Origin: a candidate division GN15 bacterium
Lineage (GTDB): Bacteria > Zixibacteria > MSB-5A5 > GN15 > FEB-12
Length of the DNA: 8,431 nt
Assembly (NCBI GenBank): GCA_014729205.1
Contig: WJKG01000206.1
Location: 1-8,431, forward strand
Reading direction: 5' to 3'
This document shows positions 1 through 6,922 of the stretch, piece after piece. A program made the position numbers and the translations under genes. The first letter of the stretch is position 1. The number at the start of each line of letters is the position of its first letter. Below the pieces are notes generated by a model, which was given only the letters and a program-made list of their open reading frames with translations, was not told where the DNA came from and searched no databases.

Positions 1-1
1 C

Positions 2-1198
2 TTTGGGGCACTTGCCTCCATGCTTGGCGTACTCTCGGTGCGGCTGTTCTCCAGCATGAACCCGGCCGCGACCCTGCGGTTGGTGACCTATGTAGGAGCT
101 GCCGTGATGCTGGTGGCAGCTTACTTCATCATTGACCACCTTGGCATTGACAGTAAGGTGTTCTATGCCATCCTTGCCGGTAATGTTGCCGGTATTGTGC
201 TGGGATTGTTAACAGAATACTACACCGCCGCCGGTCCGGTGCGCAAGATCGCGCGTTCATCGGAAACCGGTGCTGCGACAAATATCATAAGCGGCCTGGC
301 CGTTGGCATGGAATCGGTCCTCATGCCGGTTATCGTGATCTGCATGGCTATCTTTGCCGGCTATTCGCTCTCCGGTCTGTATGGTATCGGTATTGCAGGT
401 GTTGGTATGCTGGCCACGATTGGCGTAACTATGTCTGTCGATGCTTATGGTCCGATTGCTGATAACGCCGGCGGTATTTCCGAAATGAGTGGACTGGGTC
501 CGGATGTTCGCAAGATCACCGATGCTCTCGATTCTCTTGGTAACACCACGGCCGCCATCGGTAAGGGTTTTGCCATCGGTTCGGCCGCTTTGACGGCGCT
601 GGCTCTGTTCTCCGCCTACGCTACCAGCGTTGGTCTCGAAAGCATAAACATGCTCGATGTGAACGTCGTAATCGGCTTCTTCATCGGTGGTGTGCTGCCA
701 TTCTTTGTGGCGGCCCTGACGATGACTGCGGTCGGCAAAGCTGCCGCTCGGATGGTTGAGGAAGTCCGTCGTCAGTTCAAGGAAATCAAGGGGCTGATGG
801 AAGGCAACGCCAAGCCGGACACCGAGCGCTGCGTTGATATCGCCACCTCCGGCGCCCTGGTTCAGATGGTTGCTCCGGGCCTGGTGGCTGTGCTCTCGCC
901 AATCATTGTTGGCTCACTGCTGGGCAAGGAAGCCTTGGGTGGTTTCCTCGGCGGTGCCACCATGTCGGGTGTCATGATGGCCCTGATGATGGCCAACGCC
1001 GGCGGTGCCTGGGATAACGCTAAGAAGTCCATCGAGGCCGGTCTCCACGGCGGCAAGGGCTCCGATGCCCATAAGGCGGCCGTAGTCGGCGATACCGTCG
1101 GTGATCCCTTCAAGGATACCTCGGGTCCCTCGATGAATATCCTTATCAAGCTTATGGCTATCGTTTCTCTGGTCATTGGTCCGGCCCTGTTCAACTAA
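2..1198 (+). CDS. hppA: Membrane-bound K+-dependent-type ion-translocating pyrophosphatase, C-terminal part (5' end outside window)
   Basis: This integral membrane enzyme hydrolyses pyrophosphate to phosphate and pumps H+ and/or Na+ across the membrane. The reading frame is open from base 2, so the ATG at 20 is internal. About 399 residues are present of a family length of roughly 650-800. Counting from that ATG, the visible family motifs are VDAYGPIADNAGG (140-152), GNTTAAIGKGFAIGSAAL (174-191), GGAWDNAKK (328-336) and GDTVGDPFKDTSGP (357-370). These carry the Asp, Asn and Lys residues that bind Mg-pyrophosphate in this family. Hydrophobic helices fill the rest. Ala178 and Gly181 in the GNTTAAIG motif sit where K+-independent enzymes have Lys and Thr, so K+ dependence is predicted. 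The catalytic loop and the helix with the Glu that separates Na+ from H+ pumps lie upstream, so the transported ion cannot be assigned. A hairpin follows the stop codon. Family identity is very secure. Confidence 0.97.
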   Translation, partial: FGALASMLGVLSVRLFSSMNPAATLRLVTYVGAAVMLVAAYFIIDHLGIDSKVFYAILAGNVAGIVLGLLTEYYTAAGPVRKIARSSETGAATNIISGLAVGMESVLMPVIVICMAIFAGYSLSGLYGIGIAGVGMLATIGVTMSVDAYGPIADNAGGISEMSGLGPDVRKITDALDSLGNTTAAIGKGFAIGSAALTALALFSAYATSVGLESINMLDVNVVIGFFIGGVLPFFVAALTMTAVGKAAARMVEEVRRQFKEIKGLMEGNAKPDTERCVDIATSGALVQMVAPGLVAVLSPIIVGSLLGKEALGGFLGGATMSGVMMALMMANAGGAWDNAKKSIEAGLHGGKGSDAHKAAVVGDTVGDPFKDTSGPSMNILIKLMAIVSLVIGPALFN

Positions 1199-1227
1199 AC
1201 GGGTCGCCGATTTCTATAGAATCTGGC

Positions 1228-1261
1228 GCCGGGTGTCATCGAACTAACGATGACACCCGGC
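1228..1261 (+). terminator. Probable intrinsic terminator after hppA
   Basis: A perfect 14-bp inverted repeat (arms 1228-1241 and 1248-1261, loop AACTAA) lies 30 nt after the hppA stop codon. The left arm reads GCCGGGTGTCATCG and the right arm is its exact complement. The stem is GC-rich at its base. The tail (ATTCATTT, 1263-1270) is only moderately T-rich, so termination may be imperfect or Rho-assisted. Its placement between hppA and the next gene supports a transcript end. Confidence 0.75.
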
Positions 1262-1414
1262 CATTCATTTCCGAGTTGTCTGTTGCCTTCAGGCAGCTGT
1301 TATCTCTATCTTTAGCTGAATATGGACAGCATGGGCTGAGTATAGATCTTGTCAGTATCGGCTCATTGTTTCGAAATGAAACTTTTGTGGCCGGATATCG
1401 TTAGTAAGACGCAT

Positions 1415-1420
1415 GAGGGA
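1415..1420 (+). promoter_or_regulatory. Ribosome binding site that favours the 1428 start of the YIP1 gene
   Basis: GAGGGA lies 7 nt before the ATG at 1428. The in-frame ATG at 1413 overlaps this motif and has no comparable purine-rich site upstream of it. This makes 1428 the better start, which shortens the protein by five residues. Confidence 0.6.
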
Positions 1421-1427
1421 CAATGAG

Positions 1428-2159
1428 ATGGAGCAAACTGTACCGCCTGCTGATGATCAGACGCAGGGTGAAGTGAAGAGCGGGGGAAGCTTCAAGGGGT
1501 TTATTGATGTCTTCCACCAACCGAGTGAACTCTTCGAGCGCATCAAACACCGCCCGAAGATACTCGTGCCGTTGTTGGGCGTGTTGATTCTGGTGGCGGT
1601 GTTCTTTGTCGCTCTGGGCGACATGATGATCGAAATGCAACTGGAGATGCCTCAGGTCAGGAGTGGCTTGGAAATGCAGGGAGCCTGGCCCCCGAACGAT
1701 GAAGTTCGAACGGTGATGAAGATCCAGACTATCATTGGTGGGACGCTTGCCGTAACGCTGACGCCCCTGCTGGCTGCGCTGTTCGCAATGTTCTTCGGGA
1801 ATTTCGTCATGGCCGGCAATGCGCGGTTCAAGCAGATCTTCTCAGTCATGCTGTATGGTACTTTCCTATTTGCGGTTGGCATGCTTGTGCTGGTTCCTCT
1901 TGCCCTGGCTAAGGGGAGTGCCATGGTCTCGTTGTCATTAGCGGCCCTGGTCCCGGATCTGGGACCGCAGAACGTCTTGTACGTGGCCCTGTCAAAGATC
2001 GGGGTTTTCAATATCTGGGAGATAATCGTTGTGGGCATTGGTTTGTCCGTAATATATGACATGCCACGCAACAAAGGCTATCTGTTGTCGGTCTTATCCG
2101 TCGGAATGCTGTCAATATTGCACATCGTCTTCACTGCCATCGGGCAGTTGTTTATGTAG
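1428..2159 (+). CDS. YIP1-family multi-pass membrane protein
   Basis: This is a predicted inner-membrane protein of 243 residues. A polar N-terminal tail (1-20) leads into FKGFIDVFHQPSELFERIKHRPKILVPLL (22-50), written here only as a description of the typical Yip1 opening: a short helix with F..P...F..I, then a Pro-bounded first helix. About five hydrophobic segments follow, near residues 46-64, 101-125, 136-162, 192-210 and 217-240. The segment ARFKQIFSVMLYG (132-144) resembles the conserved G..FKQ..S...Y motif of bacterial YIP1 proteins. The family's biochemical role in bacteria is not established. The gene precedes the TolC gene by 12 nt, and its stop codon overlaps that gene's ribosome binding site, so co-translation is likely. 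The start at 1428 is chosen for its ribosome binding site; the ATG at 1413 is the alternative. The assignment rests on motif and topology recognition and is good but not certain. Confidence 0.8.
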   Translation: MEQTVPPADDQTQGEVKSGGSFKGFIDVFHQPSELFERIKHRPKILVPLLGVLILVAVFFVALGDMMIEMQLEMPQVRSGLEMQGAWPPNDEVRTVMKIQTIIGGTLAVTLTPLLAALFAMFFGNFVMAGNARFKQIFSVMLYGTFLFAVGMLVLVPLALAKGSAMVSLSLAALVPDLGPQNVLYVALSKIGVFNIWEIIVVGIGLSVIYDMPRNKGYLLSVLSVGMLSILHIVFTAIGQLFM

Positions 2160-2164
2160 AGGAG
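2159..2164 (+). promoter_or_regulatory. Ribosome binding site of the TolC-family gene, overlapping the upstream stop codon
   Basis: GAGGAG lies 7 nt before the ATG at 2172, and its first G is the last base of the YIP1 gene's TAG stop codon. This arrangement suggests translational coupling between the two genes. Confidence 0.7.
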
Positions 2165-2171
2165 TTCGTCT

Positions 2172-3587
2172 ATGAAGCCACTGATGGCCCTGCTGGTTGC
2201 CACCATTCTGCTGACAATTGCACCCGTCCAGGGTATCGCTGCCGACAAGCTGACGCTTGATGACTGCATTGAGCTGGCGCTTGCCAACCGGGCATCGATC
2301 ATAGCAGCCCGTGGCAGCGAAGATCTCGCCGCCGCGGACAAGCGAGCCGCATTGGGTGCCTTTCTGCCCCAACTGAGCGCGTCATACTACTACTCCGATT
2401 CAAAGTCGCGCGATGTGAAGTCGGAGGTCGAGGTGCCCACGGCTGCGGGCTTCTACATGGATACGATCTCATTTGTCGATCTTCGCTCGGGACAACCGGT
2501 CGAATACGCTTTACCGCGTGACTCTGTACTGGGTACACGGGTGATAGAGCAGGAGCTCGCCGACCAGGATCGAACCAGCAAGAACCTCTCGTTCGATGCC
2601 TCGATTTCGCTGTTTCGTCTATCCAACGTATTCAACTATGCCGCTGCCCGTGCCGCACATGAACAGGCTCGGCTCGATGTACTCGCCTCGGAACAGGATC
2701 TCATTTACTCGGTGAAGGCGGTCTACTATGCGCATCTGGCATCGGTGGAGAACCTTGAGGTGCAGCAAGAGGCTGTCAGGCGAAGTGAAGAACAGCTCAA
2801 GCTCATCCAGTCCAAGTTTGATCTGGGGTCGGCATCGAAATCGGACCTGCTCAAGCAGAAGGTGCAATACGGCAATGATCAGCTCAACCTGTTGACCGCC
2901 GAGAACTCGGTTACTACAACACGAGCAGAACTGGCGTATACCATTGGTATTGATCCGGCTTCCAGCGTGGAATTTTCGACAGACTACCGCGATCGCGAGT
3001 TGACGACGACGCTTGATGAAGCCATCGCCTACGGGATGGAGCACCAGCCAAGCTTGCTGGCGGCGCAGAAGGATGTCGATGCGTCCAATAGCTCGGTCCG
3101 CGCGCGGTGGGCGGAGTACCTGCCCAACCTGACAGGATTCGCAAACTTAGGCTATTCCAGCGGAACCCGTGGTGACACGGTGACATTCGATTTCTCTGAA
3201 ACGAGCACGACCGTTGGTTTTCGTGTCAATTGGAATATATTCGATGGTTTCAGCCGTGAGCGAAACCTGAGTTACGCCAAAGTTGCGCGCAACAATGCGC
3301 GGGCGTCGCTTTCGGACATGCGCAACCTGGTTTCGCGTGATATCAAGACGGCGTTTCTGGAGATTCAGCAGTTGCAGAAGAAGCAACAGGTGTCCAGCGA
3401 GAATGTCGATGCGGCCCAGGAGGATCTGAGGATCATCCAGGAAAAGTACAATCTGGGCGCCGCGAGTATTCTGGATTTGCTCGACGCTCAAGTATCGCTC
3501 CGACAGGCGCAGGTATCGAACATCCAGGCAGATTTTGACTTGAATCTCGCAGTTGCAAAACTTGAGAACGCAATGGGTAAAATGTGA
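2172..3587 (+). CDS. TolC-family outer-membrane efflux channel protein
   Basis: This is the predicted outer-membrane exit duct of a tripartite exporter, which functions as a trimer. It has 471 residues, the usual length for the family. Residues 1-24 form a Sec signal peptide: Lys2, a hydrophobic core, then GIAA before DKLTLDD. The mature protein shows the two-repeat outer-membrane efflux protein architecture. Each repeat opens with an L(T/D)xxxAI/ALxxxP-like helix (27-45 and 280-298). Each then has a membrane beta-hairpin region (about 64-150 and 318-360, the second with WNIFDGF), followed by a long alpha-helical stretch. The paired segments LIQSKFDLGSASKSDLL (211-227) and IIQEKYNLGAASILDLL (421-437) show the internal duplication clearly. 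The first hairpin carries a long polar loop (about 80-138). Adaptor, ATPase and permease genes follow on the same strand, which identifies its partners. The substrate is unknown. Confidence 0.95.
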   Translation: MKPLMALLVATILLTIAPVQGIAADKLTLDDCIELALANRASIIAARGSEDLAAADKRAALGAFLPQLSASYYYSDSKSRDVKSEVEVPTAAGFYMDTISFVDLRSGQPVEYALPRDSVLGTRVIEQELADQDRTSKNLSFDASISLFRLSNVFNYAAARAAHEQARLDVLASEQDLIYSVKAVYYAHLASVENLEVQQEAVRRSEEQLKLIQSKFDLGSASKSDLLKQKVQYGNDQLNLLTAENSVTTTRAELAYTIGIDPASSVEFSTDYRDRELTTTLDEAIAYGMEHQPSLLAAQKDVDASNSSVRARWAEYLPNLTGFANLGYSSGTRGDTVTFDFSETSTTVGFRVNWNIFDGFSRERNLSYAKVARNNARASLSDMRNLVSRDIKTAFLEIQQLQKKQQVSSENVDAAQEDLRIIQEKYNLGAASILDLLDAQVSLRQAQVSNIQADFDLNLAVAKLENAMGKM

Positions 3588-3593
3588 TATAAA
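3585..3593 (+). promoter_or_regulatory. Candidate extended -10 promoter ahead of the adaptor gene
   Basis: TGATATAAA matches the extended -10 pattern TGnTATAAT at all but the last position. It begins at the tolC stop codon. A TTGAGA at 3562-3567 resembles a -35 box, but its 20-nt spacing is too long for a standard pair, so the call rests on the extended -10. A start near 3600 would give an adaptor leader of about 48 nt. This is sequence pattern only, and the host's sigma-factor preferences are unknown. Confidence 0.35.
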
Positions 3594-3627
3594 AGACGTA
3601 TATGTAGATTGTTGGCAATGTACGTCT
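3594..3627 (+). repeat. Inverted repeat in the tolC-adaptor gap (operator or leader hairpin candidate)
   Basis: The arms AGACGTATAT (3594-3603) and ATGTACGTCT (3618-3627) are complementary at nine of ten positions, with the tenth a G-U pair in RNA. They enclose a 14-nt spacer. No T-run follows, so it does not look like an intrinsic terminator. It lies immediately downstream of the candidate -10 and about 20 nt before the adaptor ATG, where either a repressor operator or an RNA leader stem would be expected. Confidence 0.5.
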
Positions 3628-3647
3628 GAAGGGCAGGTTCTAACAAA

Positions 3648-4961
3648 ATGGCCAAATCGGGAAGTAGGAAGAAATTACCATGGATCATCCTTGGGGCGAT
3701 AGTGGTTGTCGTGATTGTCATAGCGAACTTCGCTATGGACCGCGACACTGCCACCAGTGTCCAGGCTGAGGAAGCCAAGTCGCGTGAAATTGTCGAACTC
3801 GTCTCTGCGTCCGGGCGAATTCAACCGCAAACGGCAGTGGACATTACCAGTGAGATCAACGCCGAGATCATTGGCATTTTCGCCGAGGAAGGTGATCGCG
3901 TAGAAGGTGGCGAACTGCTGATACTGCTGGATACGGTCCAGGCGCAGTCCGACGCCGAGCAGGCGAGATATCAGGTGAACGAGATCACGGCTCGGCGCGA
4001 TGGTGCCAAGACGCAATTGGACCAGGCCAAAGAAGAATACGAACGGCAGAAGCGTTTGTACGAGCTCGAGGGTACCTCGGAGCAAGTGTTCAAGAATGCA
4101 CGGTATGCCTATCAGAACGCGAAAGCCTCGTACGAGGCCATTCAGGCCCAGGCCAGCCAGATGCAGGCCAGGTATAACAAATCACTCGACAATCTTAGCA
4201 AGACGCGCATTCACGCCCCAATGAATGGTGTGGTGACGTTTGTCGATGCCGAGGTCGGGGAGATTGCTGCGGCTCAGACCGCATTCACACAGGGGCGTAC
4301 GCTGATGACCGTATCCAACCTGGACGTGTTCGAGGTGGAAGTCGAGGTTGACGAGACGGAGATTACTAAAGTCACTGAAGGTCAGCGGGCCAGGATCGAG
4401 GTAGATGCCTATCCTGACACGACCTTCCGCGGTGAAGTGGTGGATGTCGGCAATACGGCGATTCTCGCCGGTATGGGTACGCAGGACCAGAGCACGGACT
4501 TCCGGGTTAAAGTGACATTCCAGGATCGCGATGTTGATATTCGCACCGGGATGTCGGCCACAGTTGATATCATCACTTCCGAAAAGCCGGACGTGGTAAG
4601 CATCCCTTACAGTGCCGTGGTCATGCGGTCGCTGGACATGGATTCGCTTAAGGCGGCCAGGAAAGACCGAGAGATGGAGTCGAGCTCCGGCGTCCATGCC
4701 GCAGATGACATTGATACCGATACGACCGATGAGGAAGACGAACGCGAGGACGTTCGCGGGGTATTTGTCATCCGCGAGGGCAAAGCGGTATTTGTTCCCA
4801 TCGAGACGGGCATAGCTGACAACAAGTTCATTGAGGTTACCAGTGGATTGCAGGACGGCGACTCGGTAGTTGCTGGTCCTTACCGTGTGCTGCGTACCAT
4901 TGATGACGGTGACGAAGTTAAGCCGCGTTCGAAGAACAACAAGAAGAATGGCGGAGAGTAA
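3648..4961 (+). CDS. Periplasmic adaptor subunit (membrane fusion protein, MacA/HlyD-like) of an ABC-type tripartite exporter
   Basis: This protein would bridge the inner-membrane ABC transporter and the TolC duct. It has 437 residues. A basic N-terminus (KSGSRKK) precedes one transmembrane anchor (about 11-29), and there is no lipobox. The first half of the lipoyl-like domain (about 58-97) includes GRIQPQ and GDRVEGGELLILLD. The alpha-helical hairpin spans about 97-185, is rich in Gln, Glu and Ala, and contains KRLYELEGTSEQVF near its tip. The second lipoyl half (186-222) contains TRIHAPMNGVV. A beta-barrel domain (about 225-312, ending GMSATVDI) and a membrane-proximal domain (about 313-425) follow. 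A linker in that last domain is strikingly acidic: residues 353-368 contain 11 Asp/Glu of 16. The tail is basic (KPRSKNNKK). The ATPase gene starts 4 nt after the stop. The family call is secure, but the symbol macA is withheld because orthology is unproven. Confidence 0.94.
   Translation: MAKSGSRKKLPWIILGAIVVVVIVIANFAMDRDTATSVQAEEAKSREIVELVSASGRIQPQTAVDITSEINAEIIGIFAEEGDRVEGGELLILLDTVQAQSDAEQARYQVNEITARRDGAKTQLDQAKEEYERQKRLYELEGTSEQVFKNARYAYQNAKASYEAIQAQASQMQARYNKSLDNLSKTRIHAPMNGVVTFVDAEVGEIAAAQTAFTQGRTLMTVSNLDVFEVEVEVDETEITKVTEGQRARIEVDAYPDTTFRGEVVDVGNTAILAGMGTQDQSTDFRVKVTFQDRDVDIRTGMSATVDIITSEKPDVVSIPYSAVVMRSLDMDSLKAARKDREMESSSGVHAADDIDTDTTDEEDEREDVRGVFVIREGKAVFVPIETGIADNKFIEVTSGLQDGDSVVAGPYRVLRTIDDGDEVKPRSKNNKKNGGE
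4953..4958 (+). promoter_or_regulatory. Ribosome binding site that sets the ABC ATPase start at 4966
   Basis: GGAGAG lies inside the last codons of the adaptor gene, 7 nt before the ATG at 4966. The in-frame ATG codons at 4870 and 4948 lie within the adaptor gene, and neither shows a comparable site. Starting at 4966 also gives the usual short N-terminus before the first beta strand of this ATPase family. Confidence 0.7.
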
Positions 4962-4965
4962 GCCC

Positions 4966-5676
4966 ATGGCGTTGATTGAAACTGACAACCTGTGGAAGAC
5001 CTATATCATGGGCTCAGAGCATCTGCATGCCCTTCGCGGTGTGACTATGTCCATCGAAAAGGGTGAGTACGTGGCTATCATGGGCCCTTCGGGATCGGGC
5101 AAGTCGACTTTGATGAACCTGATTGGGTGTCTGGATACGCCGACGAAGGGGGAGTACAAGCTCAACGGCAAGACCGTTGGGAATATGAATGACGATGAGC
5201 TGGCCAATATCCGCAATCGGGAGATTGGCTTTGTCTTCCAGACCTTCAATCTTCTCCCGCGCGCCTCGGCGCTTCACAATGTGGAGCTGCCGCTGATCTA
5301 CAACGGAACCAGCGCTTCGGAACGCCGTCAACAGGCGGAGGAAGCTCTTACCAAGGTGGAACTGTCGGAGCGCATGTTTCATAAGCCCAGCGAATTGTCT
5401 GGCGGTCAGCGCCAGCGTGTGGCCGTGGCCCGCGCGCTGGTGAATAATCCCTCGTTGCTGCTTGCCGATGAACCCACCGGTAACCTGGACAGCAAGACCT
5501 CGCAGGAGATGATGAAGCTCTTCAACCTGTTGCATGAGCGCGGGAATACGATCATTCTTGTCACGCACGAGCGCGACATTGCCCTGCATGCCCACCGGGT
5601 GCTTTCAATCCTTGATGGTCAGCTGGCTTCAGATGAGCGAGTTGCGGTGGGAGAGCGTAACGGTGCCTCGGGATGA
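4966..5676 (+). CDS. ABC transporter ATP-binding protein, MacB/LolD/FtsE type
   Basis: This is the cytoplasmic ATPase that powers the exporter. It has 236 residues, a standard stand-alone nucleotide-binding domain. All core motifs are intact: an aromatic residue for the adenine (Tyr13), Walker A GPSGSGKST (40-48), Q-loop Gln92 in FVFQTFNLLP, signature LSGGQ (144-148), Walker B LLLADE (164-169) with catalytic Glu169, D-loop around GNLD (172-175) and switch His201 in VTHE. The phrase VFQTFNLLP followed by NVELPL is typical of the MacB/LolD/FtsE subfamily of mechanotransmission-type ABC systems. In MacB itself this domain is fused to the permease, whereas here it is separate. The stop overlaps the start of the first permease (ATGA at 5673-5676), so translation is coupled. 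It presumably serves both permeases, since no second ATPase gene is visible. Confidence 0.96.
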   Translation: MALIETDNLWKTYIMGSEHLHALRGVTMSIEKGEYVAIMGPSGSGKSTLMNLIGCLDTPTKGEYKLNGKTVGNMNDDELANIRNREIGFVFQTFNLLPRASALHNVELPLIYNGTSASERRQQAEEALTKVELSERMFHKPSELSGGQRQRVAVARALVNNPSLLLADEPTGNLDSKTSQEMMKLFNLLHERGNTIILVTHERDIALHAHRVLSILDGQLASDERVAVGERNGASG

Positions 5677-6899
5677 TAGTCGTTCCTCTCATTGGCCTTG
5701 CCTGGCAGGCACTATGGGCCAATAAGCTCCGTTCGGGGCTGACCCTGCTGGGTGTCGTGGTCGGGTTTACATCGGTCATGACTATTATCTCCGCTCTCGA
5801 GGGTATGATGGGGGCAATCGAGGATGATCTCGCCCGCCTGGGACCGACGACGTTCATCGTACAGAAATGGGGGATAGTTACCTCCGAGGAACAGTGGCTG
5901 GAAGTTGTCAAACGCAAACCTTTCGACAAAGAAACCGGAGAACTGATCAGCGAAGGCTGCGAATTGTGCGAAACGGTAGCCTATTCCACGGGGACGGGAA
6001 CCGACAATGTGCAGTATCGCGGTACCAATATTCGCGATGTTCGAGTCTCCGGGACGACTGCGGACTACATAGATATTGTCGATTTGGAGGTGTCCGAAGG
6101 ACGGTTCCATTCGTTTGAAGATGATGTGTATCGCCGTCATGTCGCCTTCATTGGCGATGCTGTACGGGAGCGGTTATACGAGGGATTGGATCCAATCGGC
6201 CGCGATGTAAGGATCGACGGCGTGAAGTATACCATCATCGGGGTGGCAAAAAAACAGGGCGGTGTTTTTGGAGGAGACGAGCGCGACAGTTTCGTGATGA
6301 TCCCGTTTGAGACCTTCACGAAGCACTACGGGTTCAGGGGGGAGCGAATGAACTACTTCGTCAAGGCGCAATCACTGGAGACAATGGACCAGGCCATGGA
6401 CGAGGTACGCATGATCCTCCGGGCCAAGCGGCATGTGCCGTATGACAAGCCCGATGACTTCGCCATCCTCACCGCTGACAACATCCTGGAGTTCCTCAAC
6501 AGTGTCACGCGCATGTTCCGTTTGGGACTGGTAGGCGTGTCCTCGGTCTCCGTGGTTGTTGGTGGCATCGTGGTCATGAATATCATGATGGTATCGGTGT
6601 CGGAGCGTACGAGAGAAATCGGTATACGCAAGTCGGTCGGAGCCAAGCAGAGTCACATTCTCACGCAGTTCTTGTTCGAGGCACTCATCACTACGTTTTC
6701 GGGAGGGTTGATCGGCATTATTGCCGGTTTCCTTGTGGCGAAATCTCTGGTTGGAATGATAGACGTTGACATTTCACCTTCGGGACTGGCCATTACACTG
6801 GGTCTATCCATCTCGGTGGGAATCGGAGTGATCTTTGGTATCTACCCGGCCATGAAGGCAGCGCGCCTGGATCCGATCAAAGCGCTGAGTTACGAGTAA
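5673..6899 (+). CDS. MacB/FtsX-type ABC transporter permease, first of a tandem pair
   Basis: This is an inner-membrane subunit of the exporter, 408 residues. The topology is the MacB permease plan: a cytoplasmic N-terminal amphipathic helix with ALWANKLRSGLTLLG, transmembrane helix 1 (about 22-42), a large periplasmic core domain (about 43-280), then the FtsX domain with three helices (about 283-307, 333-358, 370-392). The conserved coupling segment SERTREIGIRKSVGAK (310-325) lies between helices 2 and 3 and is where such permeases contact the ATPase. The C-terminus ends in the usual AARLDPIKALSYE. The periplasmic domain has a CxxC pair, Cys96 and Cys99, which the second permease lacks. The start at 5673 overlaps the ATPase stop. 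No strong ribosome binding site sits at ideal spacing, consistent with coupled translation. Confidence 0.94.
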   Translation: MIVVPLIGLAWQALWANKLRSGLTLLGVVVGFTSVMTIISALEGMMGAIEDDLARLGPTTFIVQKWGIVTSEEQWLEVVKRKPFDKETGELISEGCELCETVAYSTGTGTDNVQYRGTNIRDVRVSGTTADYIDIVDLEVSEGRFHSFEDDVYRRHVAFIGDAVRERLYEGLDPIGRDVRIDGVKYTIIGVAKKQGGVFGGDERDSFVMIPFETFTKHYGFRGERMNYFVKAQSLETMDQAMDEVRMILRAKRHVPYDKPDDFAILTADNILEFLNSVTRMFRLGLVGVSSVSVVVGGIVVMNIMMVSVSERTREIGIRKSVGAKQSHILTQFLFEALITTFSGGLIGIIAGFLVAKSLVGMIDVDISPSGLAITLGLSISVGIGVIFGIYPAMKAARLDPIKALSYE

Positions 6900-6922
6900 A
6901 GTGAGCGATTGGTGTTAGTTCG

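Noticed and set aside
1284..1295. Short palindrome TGCCTTCAGGCA upstream of the YIP1 gene
   Set aside because: The 5-bp arms with a 2-nt centre are too short to separate from chance, and it is not positioned against a credible promoter.
1349..1377. TTGTCA (1349-1354) with CGAAAT (1372-1377) as a promoter for the YIP1 gene
   Set aside because: The -35 is good but the -10 matches at only three of six positions. Other pairs in this gap are equally weak, so no promoter is called, although one is expected here.
1363..1386. Overlapping small hairpins (GTTTC/GAAAC and TCATT/AATGA) followed by TTTT
   Set aside because: The stems are only 5 bp, AT-rich and mutually exclusive. They are too weak for a terminator or riboswitch call.
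4870..4965. N-terminal extension of the ABC ATPase from ATG 4870 or ATG 4948
   Set aside because: The extension lies within the adaptor coding sequence and does not resemble this ATPase family. The ribosome binding site at 4953-4958 supports ATG 4966.
4182..4988. Long open frame on the minus strand (268 codons) opposite the adaptor gene
   Set aside because: It lies antisense to a protein with full domain architecture. Its translation shows no recognisable motif or signal and has the composition of a mirror frame in a GC-rich gene.
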